Positions 47,265 to 57,480 of a stretch of DNA of 64,000 bases are shown one piece after another. Location of the stretch: positions 1,612,001-1,676,000 of the forward strand of contig NZ_CP109994.1 in assembly GCF_025947065.1 (NCBI RefSeq). Reading direction: 5' to 3'. The DNA is from Flavobacterium sp. N1736 (GTDB taxonomy: Bacteria; Bacteroidota; Bacteroidia; Flavobacteriales; Flavobacteriaceae). The translations under genes and the position numbers were made by a program. Positions within the stretch are counted from its first letter, which is position 1. Each line of letters begins with the position of its first letter. Under the pieces are notes generated by a model that had not been told where the DNA came from, did not search any database, and worked only from the letters and a program-made list of their open reading frames with translations.

Positions 47265-47282
47265 AACACAATCGGTTGTGTT
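47265..47282. promoter_or_regulatory. LacI-type operator upstream of unit B
   Basis: AACACAATCGGTTGTGTT: 7-bp arms around TCGG, i.e. CAAnCGnTTG with central CG as in LacI-family operators. The core CAATCGGTTG recurs before unit A at 55934 and 56285. Confidence 0.65.
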
Positions 47283-47295
47283 TATTGTATGTAAA

Positions 47296-47339
47296 AATCC
47301 GTAGTATACATCCACTGCTTTGGACTTATACTACGGATT
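47296..47339 (-). terminator. Terminator after the GH10 gene
   Basis: Perfect 13-bp arms AATCCGTAGTATA / TATACTACGGATT; the minus strand continues with TTTTTAC. It lies between the GH10 stop (47355) and the unit B operator, so units A and B are transcribed separately. Confidence 0.8.
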
Positions 47340-47354
47340 AATCAGGGTAATAAA

Positions 47355-49556
47355 CTATGGTTTTAACTCTCCCGAGAAGTCTTTACTAACATCTTTTCCG
47401 GCAAGACCGTCGGCTGTTCCTTTATACGCATGTTTACGAACGTAATTTGCATCCCAAAGGTTTGGTGATTCATCAGGAAGCCAGTTTACATGTTCTTTCA
47501 CACTGTCTGAAACGCCCCATAATGTAATGCCATATTGCTGTGCTGCCGGAATATATTTTTTATACATATCGACTACATATTGGTACATTTCGGCTTGTGA
47601 AGCTTGTTGTGCCACTGTTGGCGCATTGGTTCCTAATCGTACATCTAATTCTGAAATCTTGATTAATTTTCCGCTTGCGGCTAATTTTTGGAACATCTGA
47701 GCAATTTTGTCTTTATCGGTTGTTAAGCCAATATGCATTTGAGTTCCAATTCCGTCAACTGTTGCTCCTTTGCTTTCAATGTATTTTACGTAATCAATTA
47801 AACCGTCACATTTGTCTAATCTTGATTCCAGATTATAATCATTTATAAATAATTTATCTGTCGTATTACCGTTTTGGCGTGCGAGTTTAAATGCGGTTAC
47901 GGCATAATCTTTTCCTAAATATTTTATCCATGAAAAATAATCTGTTGCCGTATCGCCTTCATTTCCGGTTCTTAAAGTTCCGTCTTCTTTCATTGGTTCA
48001 TTGACAACATCCCAGGCAAAAACACTGGTTTTGTAATGTGTCATCATTTTCGATATCCAATCCTGCATCGCATTGCCAATAAGTGTTGCTTTCTCGGCAT
48101 CTGTTTTTTCGATAGTAATTGGTGATGTTGCTCCTCCGCCAGATGTTGCTCCCGAAGTTACTACTACATTATCAATATAATACGTTCCTGCAGTTCCGCC
48201 CAGATCAAAATTTAAACCTGTTTCAGTACCATTTCCGGTAAATTTCCATTCTATCAATTTCCATGTTGTCGATGTGGTTTGGTCTCCCTGATAATGCGCA
48301 TTTGTTGATGGCGTTGTGGAACATCTTACAGAACCTGCTGCCTCAGAACGGATCATATACGAAACTGTATATTCTTTTCCTGATGTTAAAGTCGAAGTAA
48401 AAAGAGAATTAATCTGCGTTTTCCATTGATTTGCTGCATCGCTCACGGTATTAACTACTTTCATGGCGCCGCTTCCTTCGTAAGTGTTTGGCGCACTTGC
48501 AAGACTTAATGCATTTGCATCTCCATTTGCTTTTGTCCAGCCTGTAATGCCTGAATTAAAAGTTCCGTTCGAAAGTGAATTTACAACACCGGCTGCCGCA
48601 TCAAGATCTACAACCGCTAATGTATTTGCATCAATAAGATAAGCGACATTGGGCAAATAACCCAAATCGATATTAAACTGAAAACTGGTACTTGCTGCTG
48701 CAAAATCGCCCGGAGCAAGTTTAATTTTAACTTGCTGCCAGCTTGATGTTGTTATAAAAGCTTCTGTTGCTGAACCTGTATTTAGCCAGTCTTTGTACGG
48801 ATATTGATTTGTTAATGACGCATTAAAAGAAATACGCCCTTTACCCGCCTGATCTGATTTGATATAAAAGGAAACTTCATAATTATGACCTGTTACAATG
48901 GGCACATTTGGCGTTGTTAACTGCAAATTATAAGCCGCAGATGATGTCGCGCTTGCTTCTAATTTAATGGCTTTTGTACCCGTTGCTAATCCGGCATTAT
49001 CAATTACAGTAATTCCTTTTCCTGAATTGTATTTTGTCCAGCCTGTAAAAGTTCCGTTTTTTATTGGCGTTAAATCCAAAATATTAGTTCCGCTTGAACC
49101 CGGAATTACGGTTGGTGCAATTAGACCGTTTAAGTAACTCGCATTTTGATTGGAATGCCAAACCAAAGTATGCCCGAATACTTTTAAACCTGCTTCTTTT
49201 GTTTTGGCAATAAAAGCATCGATTGTTGTAAAATTTATTTCTCCTTTTGAATTGACCATTGCGCCGTGTTTCATGGCATACCCTGGCGTAACTTCATCAA
49301 AATTTTCGTTTACAATTTTTCTGTAAGCTTCGTCGCTCATATAGATATCAACGCCAATTCCGTTTCCTAATACAAAATCAGTATAGGTTTTTAAAGGTTC
49401 GTATCGGCTAATTTTTTCTACTAATTCTAACGGAAGTTCAGCTCCGGTAACGGCACCATGTTCAGGATCTTTTTCCCATTCCATTAAATTATCATCACAT
49501 GAAGCAAAAGCCAGCAGCGATGAAACGATTATAGGGATTATATATTTATATTTCAT
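47355..49556 (-). CDS. GH10 endo-beta-1,4-xylanase with two inserted CBM4/9-type modules
   Basis: 733-aa lipoprotein (LLAFASC|DDNL). The GH10 barrel starts at about residue 45 (LPLELVEKISRYEPLKTYTDFVLG), reaches LVWHSNQNASYLNG (about 130), is interrupted by two carbohydrate-binding modules (about 160-320, from KNGTFTGWTKYNSGKG; and 328-475, from SNGTFNSGITGWTKANGD), and resumes with acid/base E520 in DVVNEPMKEDG and nucleophile E636 in ISELDVRLG. Cleaves the xylan backbone at the cell surface. The CBM-in-GH10 layout is known from Bacteroidota xylan PULs. Last gene of unit A. Confidence 0.93.
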   Translation of the reverse strand: MKYKYIIPIIVSSLLAFASCDDNLMEWEKDPEHGAVTGAELPLELVEKISRYEPLKTYTDFVLGNGIGVDIYMSDEAYRKIVNENFDEVTPGYAMKHGAMVNSKGEINFTTIDAFIAKTKEAGLKVFGHTLVWHSNQNASYLNGLIAPTVIPGSSGTNILDLTPIKNGTFTGWTKYNSGKGITVIDNAGLATGTKAIKLEASATSSAAYNLQLTTPNVPIVTGHNYEVSFYIKSDQAGKGRISFNASLTNQYPYKDWLNTGSATEAFITTSSWQQVKIKLAPGDFAAASTSFQFNIDLGYLPNVAYLIDANTLAVVDLDAAAGVVNSLSNGTFNSGITGWTKANGDANALSLASAPNTYEGSGAMKVVNTVSDAANQWKTQINSLFTSTLTSGKEYTVSYMIRSEAAGSVRCSTTPSTNAHYQGDQTTSTTWKLIEWKFTGNGTETGLNFDLGGTAGTYYIDNVVVTSGATSGGGATSPITIEKTDAEKATLIGNAMQDWISKMMTHYKTSVFAWDVVNEPMKEDGTLRTGNEGDTATDYFSWIKYLGKDYAVTAFKLARQNGNTTDKLFINDYNLESRLDKCDGLIDYVKYIESKGATVDGIGTQMHIGLTTDKDKIAQMFQKLAASGKLIKISELDVRLGTNAPTVAQQASQAEMYQYVVDMYKKYIPAAQQYGITLWGVSDSVKEHVNWLPDESPNLWDANYVRKHAYKGTADGLAGKDVSKDFSGELKP

Positions 49557-49568
49557 TTTGATGTTTTT

Positions 49569-50944
49569 TTAGTTAGAGAAATCATTATAAACCGGTGTAT
49601 CTAAGGATACAATTCGCCAGTTATCTGTATAAACTTTTACTGAAGTTGCTTTTGCAGGAAATTCGACTTCGCTTGTATTTCCTAAAACATCTTTTAGTTT
49701 TACAACTGAATTTTCGAAGTAAATACCAAAATTTTGAAATGCTGCCGCTTCACGAGCCGCAAGAACTGTTTCGAATGTAAATTCTTCTTTAGAGTACGCA
49801 TACAATTTATTTAACGGAATTGTAATGGTTGTCCAGCCTGTAGTTTTAAATGCTACTGATTTTCCGTCAACAAGCCACGGAACATAGTTGTAACAAGTTC
49901 CTGTCCATTCTCCCCGTTAAAATTATTGATTAAACATATTTTCAGGAATCCTGAATCTTTCCATTCTTCGGGAACATAAATATCAAATTGAAGTGCCACT
50001 TTACTCAATGAAGTGCTTGCCGGAATATATGGCGTTAGTTGCGTTCTCCAGTTATCGACTCCGTTTCCTGCTGTCCAGACTTCGGTACAGCGGTTTTTTT
50101 CTGCTGCAAAAGCAGGAAGACGATCGGGATGATGCGGCACATATTTTCCTTGGGAAATATTTCCAATTCCTGATGCTATTGATAGTAAATCATCCGGACC
50201 AATCATACTTGGCATTGTTGTCGTATTCCAATAACCATGAGTTCCTTGTCCGTCAAAATTAAGAAGCAATCCTTTTTTAAAGTTAAAATATGCCGGAGAA
50301 TAAGCGCCTCCATTTGAACTCTGCACAAATATAGATCCGCCGTTTTCTGAAACTCCGTTTGGAACCACAACGGTAAAAAATTCACCATCAGGATCTGAAA
50401 CAATTCCGGTTGTCGTTTCAACATTTCCCGGAAAAACTACTTTGCTGATTTCTGTTAAACCTGTTCCTGTAACGGTAATGGTTTCACCTGCATTTGGCAT
50501 TGTGTTCGAAATATTGGTAATTACCGGACTTGAAGATCGTATCGGGAATGAAAATACAACTTCGCTGTTATCATTTACAAAACGGATTGTGTTACGAAGT
50601 GCAGGATCTGCCTCAATTGTAGGCGTATCGCCCGAAACTGTAATCAGCATTGAAGTATCTGATACAAAAACAACATTAAAATACGTTGAATATCCGTTTA
50701 TATACACTCTTTTTAAACCTGTAAATCCTGAACCTTCAATACGGATTGTTTGTCCTAACCGAACAAAAGAAACTTCTCTGTCCGGTACTGATGAATTTAC
50801 ATCTTCGAGAAATACTTTACTGATTGTTATTGTGCCGCCATTAGAATCACTGTTATCACAAGATGTAAACATCATCGTAAAAAACAATGCTCCAAGAAAT
50901 GCGATTGGCGCCCAATATTTTTTATTTAAAATATGTTTCTTCAT
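49569..50944 (-). pseudogene. Surface glycan-binding lipoprotein (SusE-position, IPT/TIG type), frameshifted
   Basis: Lipobox [11 protein letters not shown], then IPT/TIG Ig-like domains ([65 protein letters not shown]), then a C-terminal binding domain ([29 protein letters not shown]). The first frame runs to a stop at 49853-49855 ([11 protein letters not shown]). The -strand frame ending at 49569 continues the family pattern: [20 protein letters not shown] and GWTTITIPLNKLYAYSKE. Adding one G to the G4 run at 49912-49915 joins them into about 459 aa. Start 50944 chosen for the signal peptide; ATG 50977 is an alternative 5 bp after the SusD stop. Confidence 0.8.
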
Positions 50945-50981
50945 ATTAATCAATCTTTTAAAATTATTATTTTTCATAATA

Positions 50982-52613
50982 TTAGAATAAGTCTTTAATT
51001 CTTTCCTCTGTAAATTGATAAGGCACAGCACTTTCTCTTAACAAAGGATTTTGAACAAGTTCAGATTCCGGATAAGGGAGGGTAAAAATTGTCGCATCGA
51101 TTACGCCAATTGAACGTGCATCGTTGCTTCTTGCCGGATCTACTGATACTGCATTTGTAGCCGAATCGTAAAGTATTGGCACTATTGTTCCTCTGTTTTG
51201 AGCTGTGATATAATTGATTACTTCCTGCTGTTTGTAATACGCTCTTCGAACTAAATCGTACCAATATTGTCCTTCCATACACAACTCTACGCGTCGTTCA
51301 TGAATAATATCGGCATAAGTAAGTGTCGTTTTAGGCGTAAGTCCTGCACGAATACGCAGTTTATTAACTCCGTCTATCGCAAGGGCATCAGCAGTTGTGG
51401 CATTGTTTCCTAAAGCTGCTTCTGCATAATTTAAATACACTTCGCCTAAACGCAGCATGTAGGTATTTAAAGCCGAATTCATTCTTGAAATTTTAGGATT
51501 GTCTTTTGTAGAACCTACAACGCCTTTTTTTACATTCAAAAATTCGTTTGCATGATCTACTGTATAACCTCCGTTTGCTTTATTAATTTCTGGATAAAAA
51601 TCGCCATCGCCCATCCAGGTTGCTTTACGGCGTACATCTTTAGATTCATACTCTTGTAAAACATTGTAAGAAGCTCTTGTCCAATATCCCCACGCGGCAT
51701 CGTCGCCTGTAATATCAGAACCTAATGCAAAATATGCCTGATGCGAATTTATAACACCATAATCGCCATTTGGAACCCATTGCAGCGCAAACATCGATTC
51801 TGTATTATTGTTATTATCAACCATAAATAAATCAGCATAATTGGTCATCAAAGAATACGGTCCTGATGTAATTACTTTTTCTGCTGCTTTTTTGGCTAAA
51901 TCAAGATATTCCTGACTTCTTGTGCCGCTGTTTGGATTATCGCTTATTCCTGAATAGGATAAATAAACACGGGAAAGCATTCCAAAAGCACTGTATTTTG
52001 TTAAACGTCCCGCCTGACCTGCCGTTTCCGGAAGATATTTTGCTGCGTATTCTAAATCACGCATCGCAAATTCATACACATCTTTTAATGGATTTTTACT
52101 CACAATTGGATTTTTTACCAATTCTCTCGGATCTGTAGAAATAATGACATCTCCCCATAACGAAGCCAGATACCAATAAGCAGTTCCTCTCATAAAACGG
52201 GCTTCGGCAATATATTTGCTTTTTACGCTTTCGCTGACTTTGCTGTCGCTGATTCCAATTATAACGTTATTAGATTGCTGTACAACATTATACAAAGATC
52301 CCCAGGCAGAAACCAATGGTCCTGTTAATCCTGTTTCTGATAAATCGGTGAACGGATAAACATAATCAGAATAAGGCGCGTACAAATTATCTGAACGTCC
52401 GTCGCCTAAACCGTAATAGAATTTGTCATTAAAATCAAACCAGACTTTATTGTATAAAGGGCTTGTAGCAGCTTGAAAATCAGCTTCAGACTGATAAAAA
52501 TTTTCTTTTGTAATCTGATCTTCCGGTTCAACATCTAAAAGATCACTACAACTAGTCCAAACAAATGGTAATGCAATTATAAGAACCTTGTATATTATAT
52601 TTTTTGTTTTCAT
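50982..52613 (-). CDS. SusD-like outer-membrane glycan-binding lipoprotein (unit A)
   Basis: 543-aa SusD/RagB: lipobox [69 protein letters not shown] and [21 protein letters not shown]. Follows its SusC by 12 bp. Binds oligosaccharide on the surface and delivers it to the transporter. Confidence 0.94.
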   Translation of the reverse strand: MKTKNIIYKVLIIALPFVWTSCSDLLDVEPEDQITKENFYQSEADFQAATSPLYNKVWFDFNDKFYYGLGDGRSDNLYAPYSDYVYPFTDLSETGLTGPLVSAWGSLYNVVQQSNNVIIGISDSKVSESVKSKYIAEARFMRGTAYWYLASLWGDVIISTDPRELVKNPIVSKNPLKDVYEFAMRDLEYAAKYLPETAGQAGRLTKYSAFGMLSRVYLSYSGISDNPNSGTRSQEYLDLAKKAAEKVITSGPYSLMTNYADLFMVDNNNNTESMFALQWVPNGDYGVINSHQAYFALGSDITGDDAAWGYWTRASYNVLQEYESKDVRRKATWMGDGDFYPEINKANGGYTVDHANEFLNVKKGVVGSTKDNPKISRMNSALNTYMLRLGEVYLNYAEAALGNNATTADALAIDGVNKLRIRAGLTPKTTLTYADIIHERRVELCMEGQYWYDLVRRAYYKQQEVINYITAQNRGTIVPILYDSATNAVSVDPARSNDARSIGVIDATIFTLPYPESELVQNPLLRESAVPYQFTEERIKDLF

Positions 52614-52625
52614 AGTTCGTACTTT

Positions 52626-55600
52626 TTAGAAGTTAACATTTAATCCAAGTGTTGTAATAATTGGCGACGGGTAACGGCCATTATCAATACCTGTTAAAAG
52701 AGCGTCCTGATTAAGAGATCCTACCTCTGGATCGTAACCTTTATATTTGGTGAATGTTAAAATATTTTGGGTATTTGAATAAATCTTTATGTTTGAAATA
52801 CCATATTTTGAGTATAATTTTTTTGGAAGATTATATCCAATCGAAATATTTTTTACGCGCACATAAGATCCGTCTTCTACAAAACGATTGCTAAAACGAT
52901 AATTTGATGCAGATGATGCAGACGAAGCCGCAATTCTAGGCATATAAGGATCTCCGCCAACAATTTGAACATTACGATAATCATTTGGACCACTCGGATC
53001 TATTAAATCCAATTGTGCATATCCTAATGACGATTTTAATAAATTGGTATTTTCACGCGGATTTTCTAACCAGCGTCTTTGATAATTTACAACGTCATTT
53101 CCGTACGAACCGGTTAACAAAATATTGATATCAAAACCATAAAATGAAAAACTATTTCCAATTCCAAACGTAAAATCAGGCGCCGGATTACCAATATATT
53201 CGCTGTCTTTTTCGTTGATAACGCCATCTTTATTTACGTCGTCAAACATATAATCTCCAATCCAGACACCGTTTTCGCCAATTGCCATTCCTTCCGGTAA
53301 AGCCGTTGGTTTAATAGCTCCGTCTTTGTCTTTATAATAAAAATCTGTTGCTTTTTCAAAACGTCCAATTACTTTATATCCGTAAAATTGTCCAATTGGC
53401 TGACCAACTGCCGTACGCGTAACCACCGTAACATCAGATCCTTGCTGAATTGATTTATTCAAAATTCCGGTTTCTGTGTTAAGACCTAAAACTTTACTTC
53501 TGTTCATTGAGAAAACAATATTAGATTTCCATGTAAAATTGTTTCTCTGCATGTTTAAAGTATTCAGGGTAAACTCAACTCCTTTATTTTCAAGAGATCC
53601 AATGTTTACCCACGGTGCAGTTGTAGAACCCTGCCCTGTCGTTCCTACATAAGCCGGAAGCGGTAATGCCAATAATAAATTCTTTGTTTTTTTGTAATAA
53701 ACATCAGCAACAAGTTCAACTCTGTTATTGAAAAGGCTAATGTCTAAACCTGCATTACTAGAATATGTAGTTTCCCATTGCAAGTCCTGATTTGCTGTAT
53801 TTGCTGCCAATAAACCTGTACCCCAATTGGTTGCAGAAGCATTGTAAGTTGATGTATATGCATAGTTTGGTACATTTTGATTACCAACTGCTCCCCAGCC
53901 TAAACGCAATTTTAAGTTGTTGATAACCGCATTGTCTTTTAAGAAATTTTCATTAGAAATTTTCCAAGCCAAAGCCGCCGATGGAAACCATCCCCAACGA
54001 TTATCTTCAGCAAATTTTGAAGAACCGTCTCTCCTTAAAGTGGCAGTCAGTAAATATTTATCATTGAACGAATAAAACAATCTTCCAAAATAAGAACTAA
54101 TAGCGCTTGTGTTACTTGCGTTTGAGTTTCTTGCCGTTGTAGCATCTCCGGCATTTAAATCTGTTGCTCCGTTTGTTAAATATCCAGATCTGTATCCATA
54201 AAGATTTTCCCAGTTTGATTCCTGCATTTCTTCACCAAGCATAGCGTTAATAGTATGTTTGCCAAAGTTTTTATTGTACGTTAAAACATTATTCCAGTTC
54301 CAGTATTTACTGTTTGATTTTGTTCTTGTACCTTCTCTAACATCATTTACAAGTGCACCAAAAGTATAAGACGGGCTAAACGTGTAATTGTTTACAAAAC
54401 CATAATCCAGCGAATATTGTGTTTTAAATTTAAGGTCTTTTGTAAAGCTAATTTCGGCATACGTATTGGCTCTCATGCCGTAATTTTCACTATGATTGTC
54501 TTTGATAGAAGCTAAACCAATCGGATTATTTTGAACGAATTCTGTCGTATCCGGTCCGTCAAAAGTACCGTCTGCATTACGAACAGCCACGTTTGGCGTT
54601 TGCTTTAAAGCCGTTAAAATTAAAGACTCATCCGTAACCGTTGTTTTTTGATTGGTTTGACTAAGCGCAAAATTTACTCCAACTTTCAAAAAACTTTTTA
54701 CCTGCGAATCGACAACACCTCTAAGATTAAAACGATCAAATCCAGATCCTATCGCAATACCTTCCTGATCTAAATACCCAATTCCCATTGCATAAGTAGT
54801 GGTATCTGAACCTCCGGAAGCTGATAAATTATAACTCTGCATTAATGCCGTAGTAAATAATTCTTTTTGCCAATCAGTTCCTTCACCCAATAAATCAGGG
54901 CGAATAAACGTATTATCACGCTGTACGATTCCAAGATCAGAACGGGTGTTTTTTAATGTTCCGTATTCTCTAAGATTCAGCAAATCGAGGTGTTTAGGAA
55001 TTTCCTGCCAACCCACATAACTGTCAAAATTTAAAGAAAGATCACCTTTTTTTCCACGTTTCGTTGTAATCATAATCACACCATTTGCGGCTCTTGAACC
55101 GTAAATAGCCGTTGCCGAAGCATCTTTTAAAACATCCATAGAAACAATATCGGCGGGATTAATATTTGCCAGCGGATTTGTGTTTACAGAACTTGTTGAC
55201 CCGTCGATAATAACACCGTCGATTACAAAAATGGGCTCATTCGAACCGTTTAATGAACTGATACCACGAATACGAATTGACGAACTTGCACCCGGCGCAC
55301 CGCTGTTTGACTGAATTTGCACTCCGGCAGCACGCCCTTGTAAAACCTGATCTATAGTGGTTGCCACAGATTGTGTTACCGCAGCACTTGTTACGGTAGA
55401 AACTGCACCTGTTAAATCTCCTCTTTTCATGGTGCCGTAACCTACTACAACAACTTCTTTTAAGTCGTTTAAGTCTTCTTCAAGAACAGCATCAACTTGT
55501 ATTTTGCCGTTTATTGCAACTTCTTTGGTTTTGTAGCCAATAAAACTAAATACCAAAATCCCGTTTGCATTTGGAGATTTAATGGTAAATGTTCCGTCGA

Positions 55601-55793
55601 AATTGGTTGCAGTGGTGGTATTTGTTCCTTTTACAATAATATTTACTCCTGGTATCGGTCCGTTACTATCTGAAACTGTTCCTGAAACAGTTGTCTGGGC
55701 ATGTACCGCAGCAGAAAATACCAGCATAAGGATCAGATAACCCAAATTTTTAAAGTATTTTGATTTGCTTTTAGTAATTAAAAAGTTAGTCAT
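52626..55793 (-). CDS. SusC-like TonB-dependent transporter (unit A)
   Basis: 1055-aa SusC: signal peptide (LILMLVFSAAVHAQ), CarboxypepD_reg-like domain (TTVSGTVSDSNGPIPGVNIIVKG), LKEVVVVGYGTMKRGDLTGAVSTV, plug IRGISSLNGSNEPIFVIDGV and SMDVLKDASATAIYGSRAANGVIMIT, barrel and final strand ITTLGLNVNF. First gene of unit A (SusC-SusD-glycan-binding protein-GH10). A consensus-like promoter is overlapped by an operator about 115-150 bp upstream. Confidence 0.95.
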   Translation of the reverse strand: MTNFLITKSKSKYFKNLGYLILMLVFSAAVHAQTTVSGTVSDSNGPIPGVNIIVKGTNTTTATNFDGTFTIKSPNANGILVFSFIGYKTKEVAINGKIQVDAVLEEDLNDLKEVVVVGYGTMKRGDLTGAVSTVTSAAVTQSVATTIDQVLQGRAAGVQIQSNSGAPGASSSIRIRGISSLNGSNEPIFVIDGVIIDGSTSSVNTNPLANINPADIVSMDVLKDASATAIYGSRAANGVIMITTKRGKKGDLSLNFDSYVGWQEIPKHLDLLNLREYGTLKNTRSDLGIVQRDNTFIRPDLLGEGTDWQKELFTTALMQSYNLSASGGSDTTTYAMGIGYLDQEGIAIGSGFDRFNLRGVVDSQVKSFLKVGVNFALSQTNQKTTVTDESLILTALKQTPNVAVRNADGTFDGPDTTEFVQNNPIGLASIKDNHSENYGMRANTYAEISFTKDLKFKTQYSLDYGFVNNYTFSPSYTFGALVNDVREGTRTKSNSKYWNWNNVLTYNKNFGKHTINAMLGEEMQESNWENLYGYRSGYLTNGATDLNAGDATTARNSNASNTSAISSYFGRLFYSFNDKYLLTATLRRDGSSKFAEDNRWGWFPSAALAWKISNENFLKDNAVINNLKLRLGWGAVGNQNVPNYAYTSTYNASATNWGTGLLAANTANQDLQWETTYSSNAGLDISLFNNRVELVADVYYKKTKNLLLALPLPAYVGTTGQGSTTAPWVNIGSLENKGVEFTLNTLNMQRNNFTWKSNIVFSMNRSKVLGLNTETGILNKSIQQGSDVTVVTRTAVGQPIGQFYGYKVIGRFEKATDFYYKDKDGAIKPTALPEGMAIGENGVWIGDYMFDDVNKDGVINEKDSEYIGNPAPDFTFGIGNSFSFYGFDINILLTGSYGNDVVNYQRRWLENPRENTNLLKSSLGYAQLDLIDPSGPNDYRNVQIVGGDPYMPRIAASSASSASNYRFSNRFVEDGSYVRVKNISIGYNLPKKLYSKYGISNIKIYSNTQNILTFTKYKGYDPEVGSLNQDALLTGIDNGRYPSPIITTLGLNVNF

Positions 55794-55906
55794 AAATAAT
55801 TGGTTTAATAGTTAATAAGTATGGTTTAGTTAGTTTTTTTATTTAGTGAACAACAAGCTATTTTATAAAATAGAAAAATCAATTCGCGAGTTGTACTTTA
55901 TTCAAA

Positions 55907-55936
55907 CAAATATATATAAAAAACAATAACACACAA
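55907..55936 (-). promoter_or_regulatory. Promoter of PUL unit A
   Basis: Minus strand: TTG (55934-55936) - 19 bp - TATATTTG (55907-55914), a perfect match to the Bacteroidota TTG/n19/TAnnTTTG consensus. Predicted start near 55900, giving a 5' UTR of about 107 nt. Confidence 0.65.
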
Positions 55937-55945
55937 TCGGTTGCG
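55932..55945. promoter_or_regulatory. LacI-type operator overlapping unit A promoter
   Basis: CACAATCGGTTGCG, with the core CAATCGGTTG at 55934-55943. It contains the -33 TTG of the unit A promoter, so a bound repressor would block RNA polymerase. Confidence 0.6.
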
Positions 55946-56283
55946 TTAATTTTTTTTTCGAATTATTAAAAAATAGTAATCAAAAAAAATGCAATATGTA
56001 TTTATAAATATAAAAAACTAAAAATTTCGTAAAATAACGAATCTCGGTTACGAAAACGTTAGAGATAATAAATCATTTACTCCAAAAACTTAAAAAAAAC
56101 ATAAAAATTCAAAATCGATTTATTTTTAAAAATAAAGTCATTTTAATCAAAATTGAATTACAAAAAAACAATTCAAAAAACACGCAAAACATGAAGTAAA
56201 GGAAAAGAATAAGCGTTTTACCGTATTCAATAACAATATTTTAGGCTCAAAACTTATAACTCTTTAAAAAACAGTGCAAACAA

Positions 56284-56295
56284 GCAATCGGTTGC
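56284..56295. promoter_or_regulatory. Distal LacI-type operator of unit A
   Basis: GCAATCGGTTGC, the same CAATCGGTTG core, 350 bp upstream of the promoter-proximal site (centre to centre). The spacing could allow DNA looping. The AT-rich stretch 55946-56283 holds no gene I can see. Confidence 0.55.
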
Positions 56296-56304
56296 TGTAA
56301 AAAG

Positions 56305-56343
56305 CAAAAAACTCCCTTCAAATTCAATTGAAAGGAGTTTTTA
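56305..56343. terminator. Terminator between xyl operon and unit A
   Basis: Arms AACTCC-CTTCAA / TTGAA-AGGAGTT with one bulge and T/A tracts on both sides. Probably ends transcripts coming from the transaldolase gene. Confidence 0.7.
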
Positions 56344-56419
56344 TAAAGGTTCATTTTTAATATTTAATTTCACATTAAAATATTAAAAAATCAATTTGCA
56401 GCCATTATGTAAATGTATA

Positions 56420-56645
56420 GTCCCTACGGGACATTTTTTTTATTATAAACTTTTTTTTCTACCAACATTAAACCTCTCCGAGGTATTTCTTTAGAAATTA
56501 AACGTTGGTATAAAAATTCAATATTAAACCTCTACGATATACTCCTTTAGGAGTTAAATATTGGTAGCAAAACCAATATTCCCCCTTACGGATTACTCCT
56601 TTAGGAGTTAAATATTGGTAGAAAGATATTGGTAGAAAATGTGTA
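56420..56645. repeat. Cluster of CTCCTTTAGGAG / GTCCCTACGGGAC mini-palindromes
   Basis: GTCCCTACGGGAC hairpin (56420-56432) followed by T8, then repeat units with arms TACCAAC / GTTGGTA and internal palindromes CTCCTTTAGGAG (two perfect copies) and CCTCTCCGAGG. Non-coding. It lies between the transaldolase stop and the unit A regulatory region. Confidence 0.7.
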
Positions 56646-56674
56646 TAAAAATTAACAATCTCAAATCAATAATG

Positions 56675-57331
56675 CTACAAATTCATTTTCTTAGCATCTT
56701 CAACAAATTGTTTCAAACCAATATCCGTTAACGGATGTTTTAATAATCCTTTAATGGCAGATAGTGGTCCCGTCATAACATCAGATCCAACTTTTGCACA
56801 GTTTACGATATGCATTGTATGCCTTACCGAAGCAGAAAGTATCTGTGTTTGATAATCATAATTATCATAAATCTCCCTTATTTCGGCAATCAAATGCATA
56901 CCATCTGTTGAAACATCATCAAGTCTTCCTAAAAACGGAGAAACATAAGTAGCACCTGCTTTTGCTGCCAAAAGTGCTTGTCCTGCAGAAAATACCAAAG
57001 TAACATTAGTTCTGATTCCTTTAGAAGAAAAATATTTGCAGGCTTTAATTCCGGCTTCAATCATTGGCAATTTCACCACAATTTGCGGATGCAAAGCTGC
57101 TAATTCATTTCCTTCCCTAATCATTCCGTCAAAGTCGGTTGAGATAACTTCTGCCGAAACATCGCCATCGACAATATTGCAAATGTCCAGATAATGCTGA
57201 AGAATATTCTGTTTTCCCGAAATCCCTTCTTTTGCCATTAAAGACGGATTCGTGGTTACGCCATCCAGAACACCCAGAGCCTGAGCTTCTTTAATGTCTT
57301 CTAAATTGGCGGTATCAATAAAAAATTTCAT
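56675..57331 (-). CDS. Transaldolase (fructose-6-phosphate aldolase-type small form)
   Basis: 218-aa TIM barrel of the short transaldolase/FSA family: [33 protein letters not shown], Schiff-base Lys K87 in QIVVKLPM, and [33 protein letters not shown]. Links xylulose 5-phosphate-derived pentose phosphates to glycolysis. 149 bp downstream of xylA on the same strand, likely in the same transcript. Whether transaldolase or FSA activity dominates cannot be told from sequence. Confidence 0.88.
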   Translation of the reverse strand: MKFFIDTANLEDIKEAQALGVLDGVTTNPSLMAKEGISGKQNILQHYLDICNIVDGDVSAEVISTDFDGMIREGNELAALHPQIVVKLPMIEAGIKACKYFSSKGIRTNVTLVFSAGQALLAAKAGATYVSPFLGRLDDVSTDGMHLIAEIREIYDNYDYQTQILSASVRHTMHIVNCAKVGSDVMTGPLSAIKGLLKHPLTDIGLKQFVEDAKKMNL

Positions 57332-57480
57332 GTTTTTTTGGTTTTAAGGTTGGTGGTTTTTTGTGATTTAAAACTTCATAATAAAAAAAATAGCAACTAA
57401 ACCTTCAATCTATTTTTTAAATTTAAGTCATAATCACAATATAAATATGATAACGTTATACGGCTATCACATTTCAATTA

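Noticed and set aside
50442-50990. 182-codon + strand ORF opposite the glycan-binding protein
   Set aside because: The opposite strand encodes clear IPT/TIG domains; this is a shadow.
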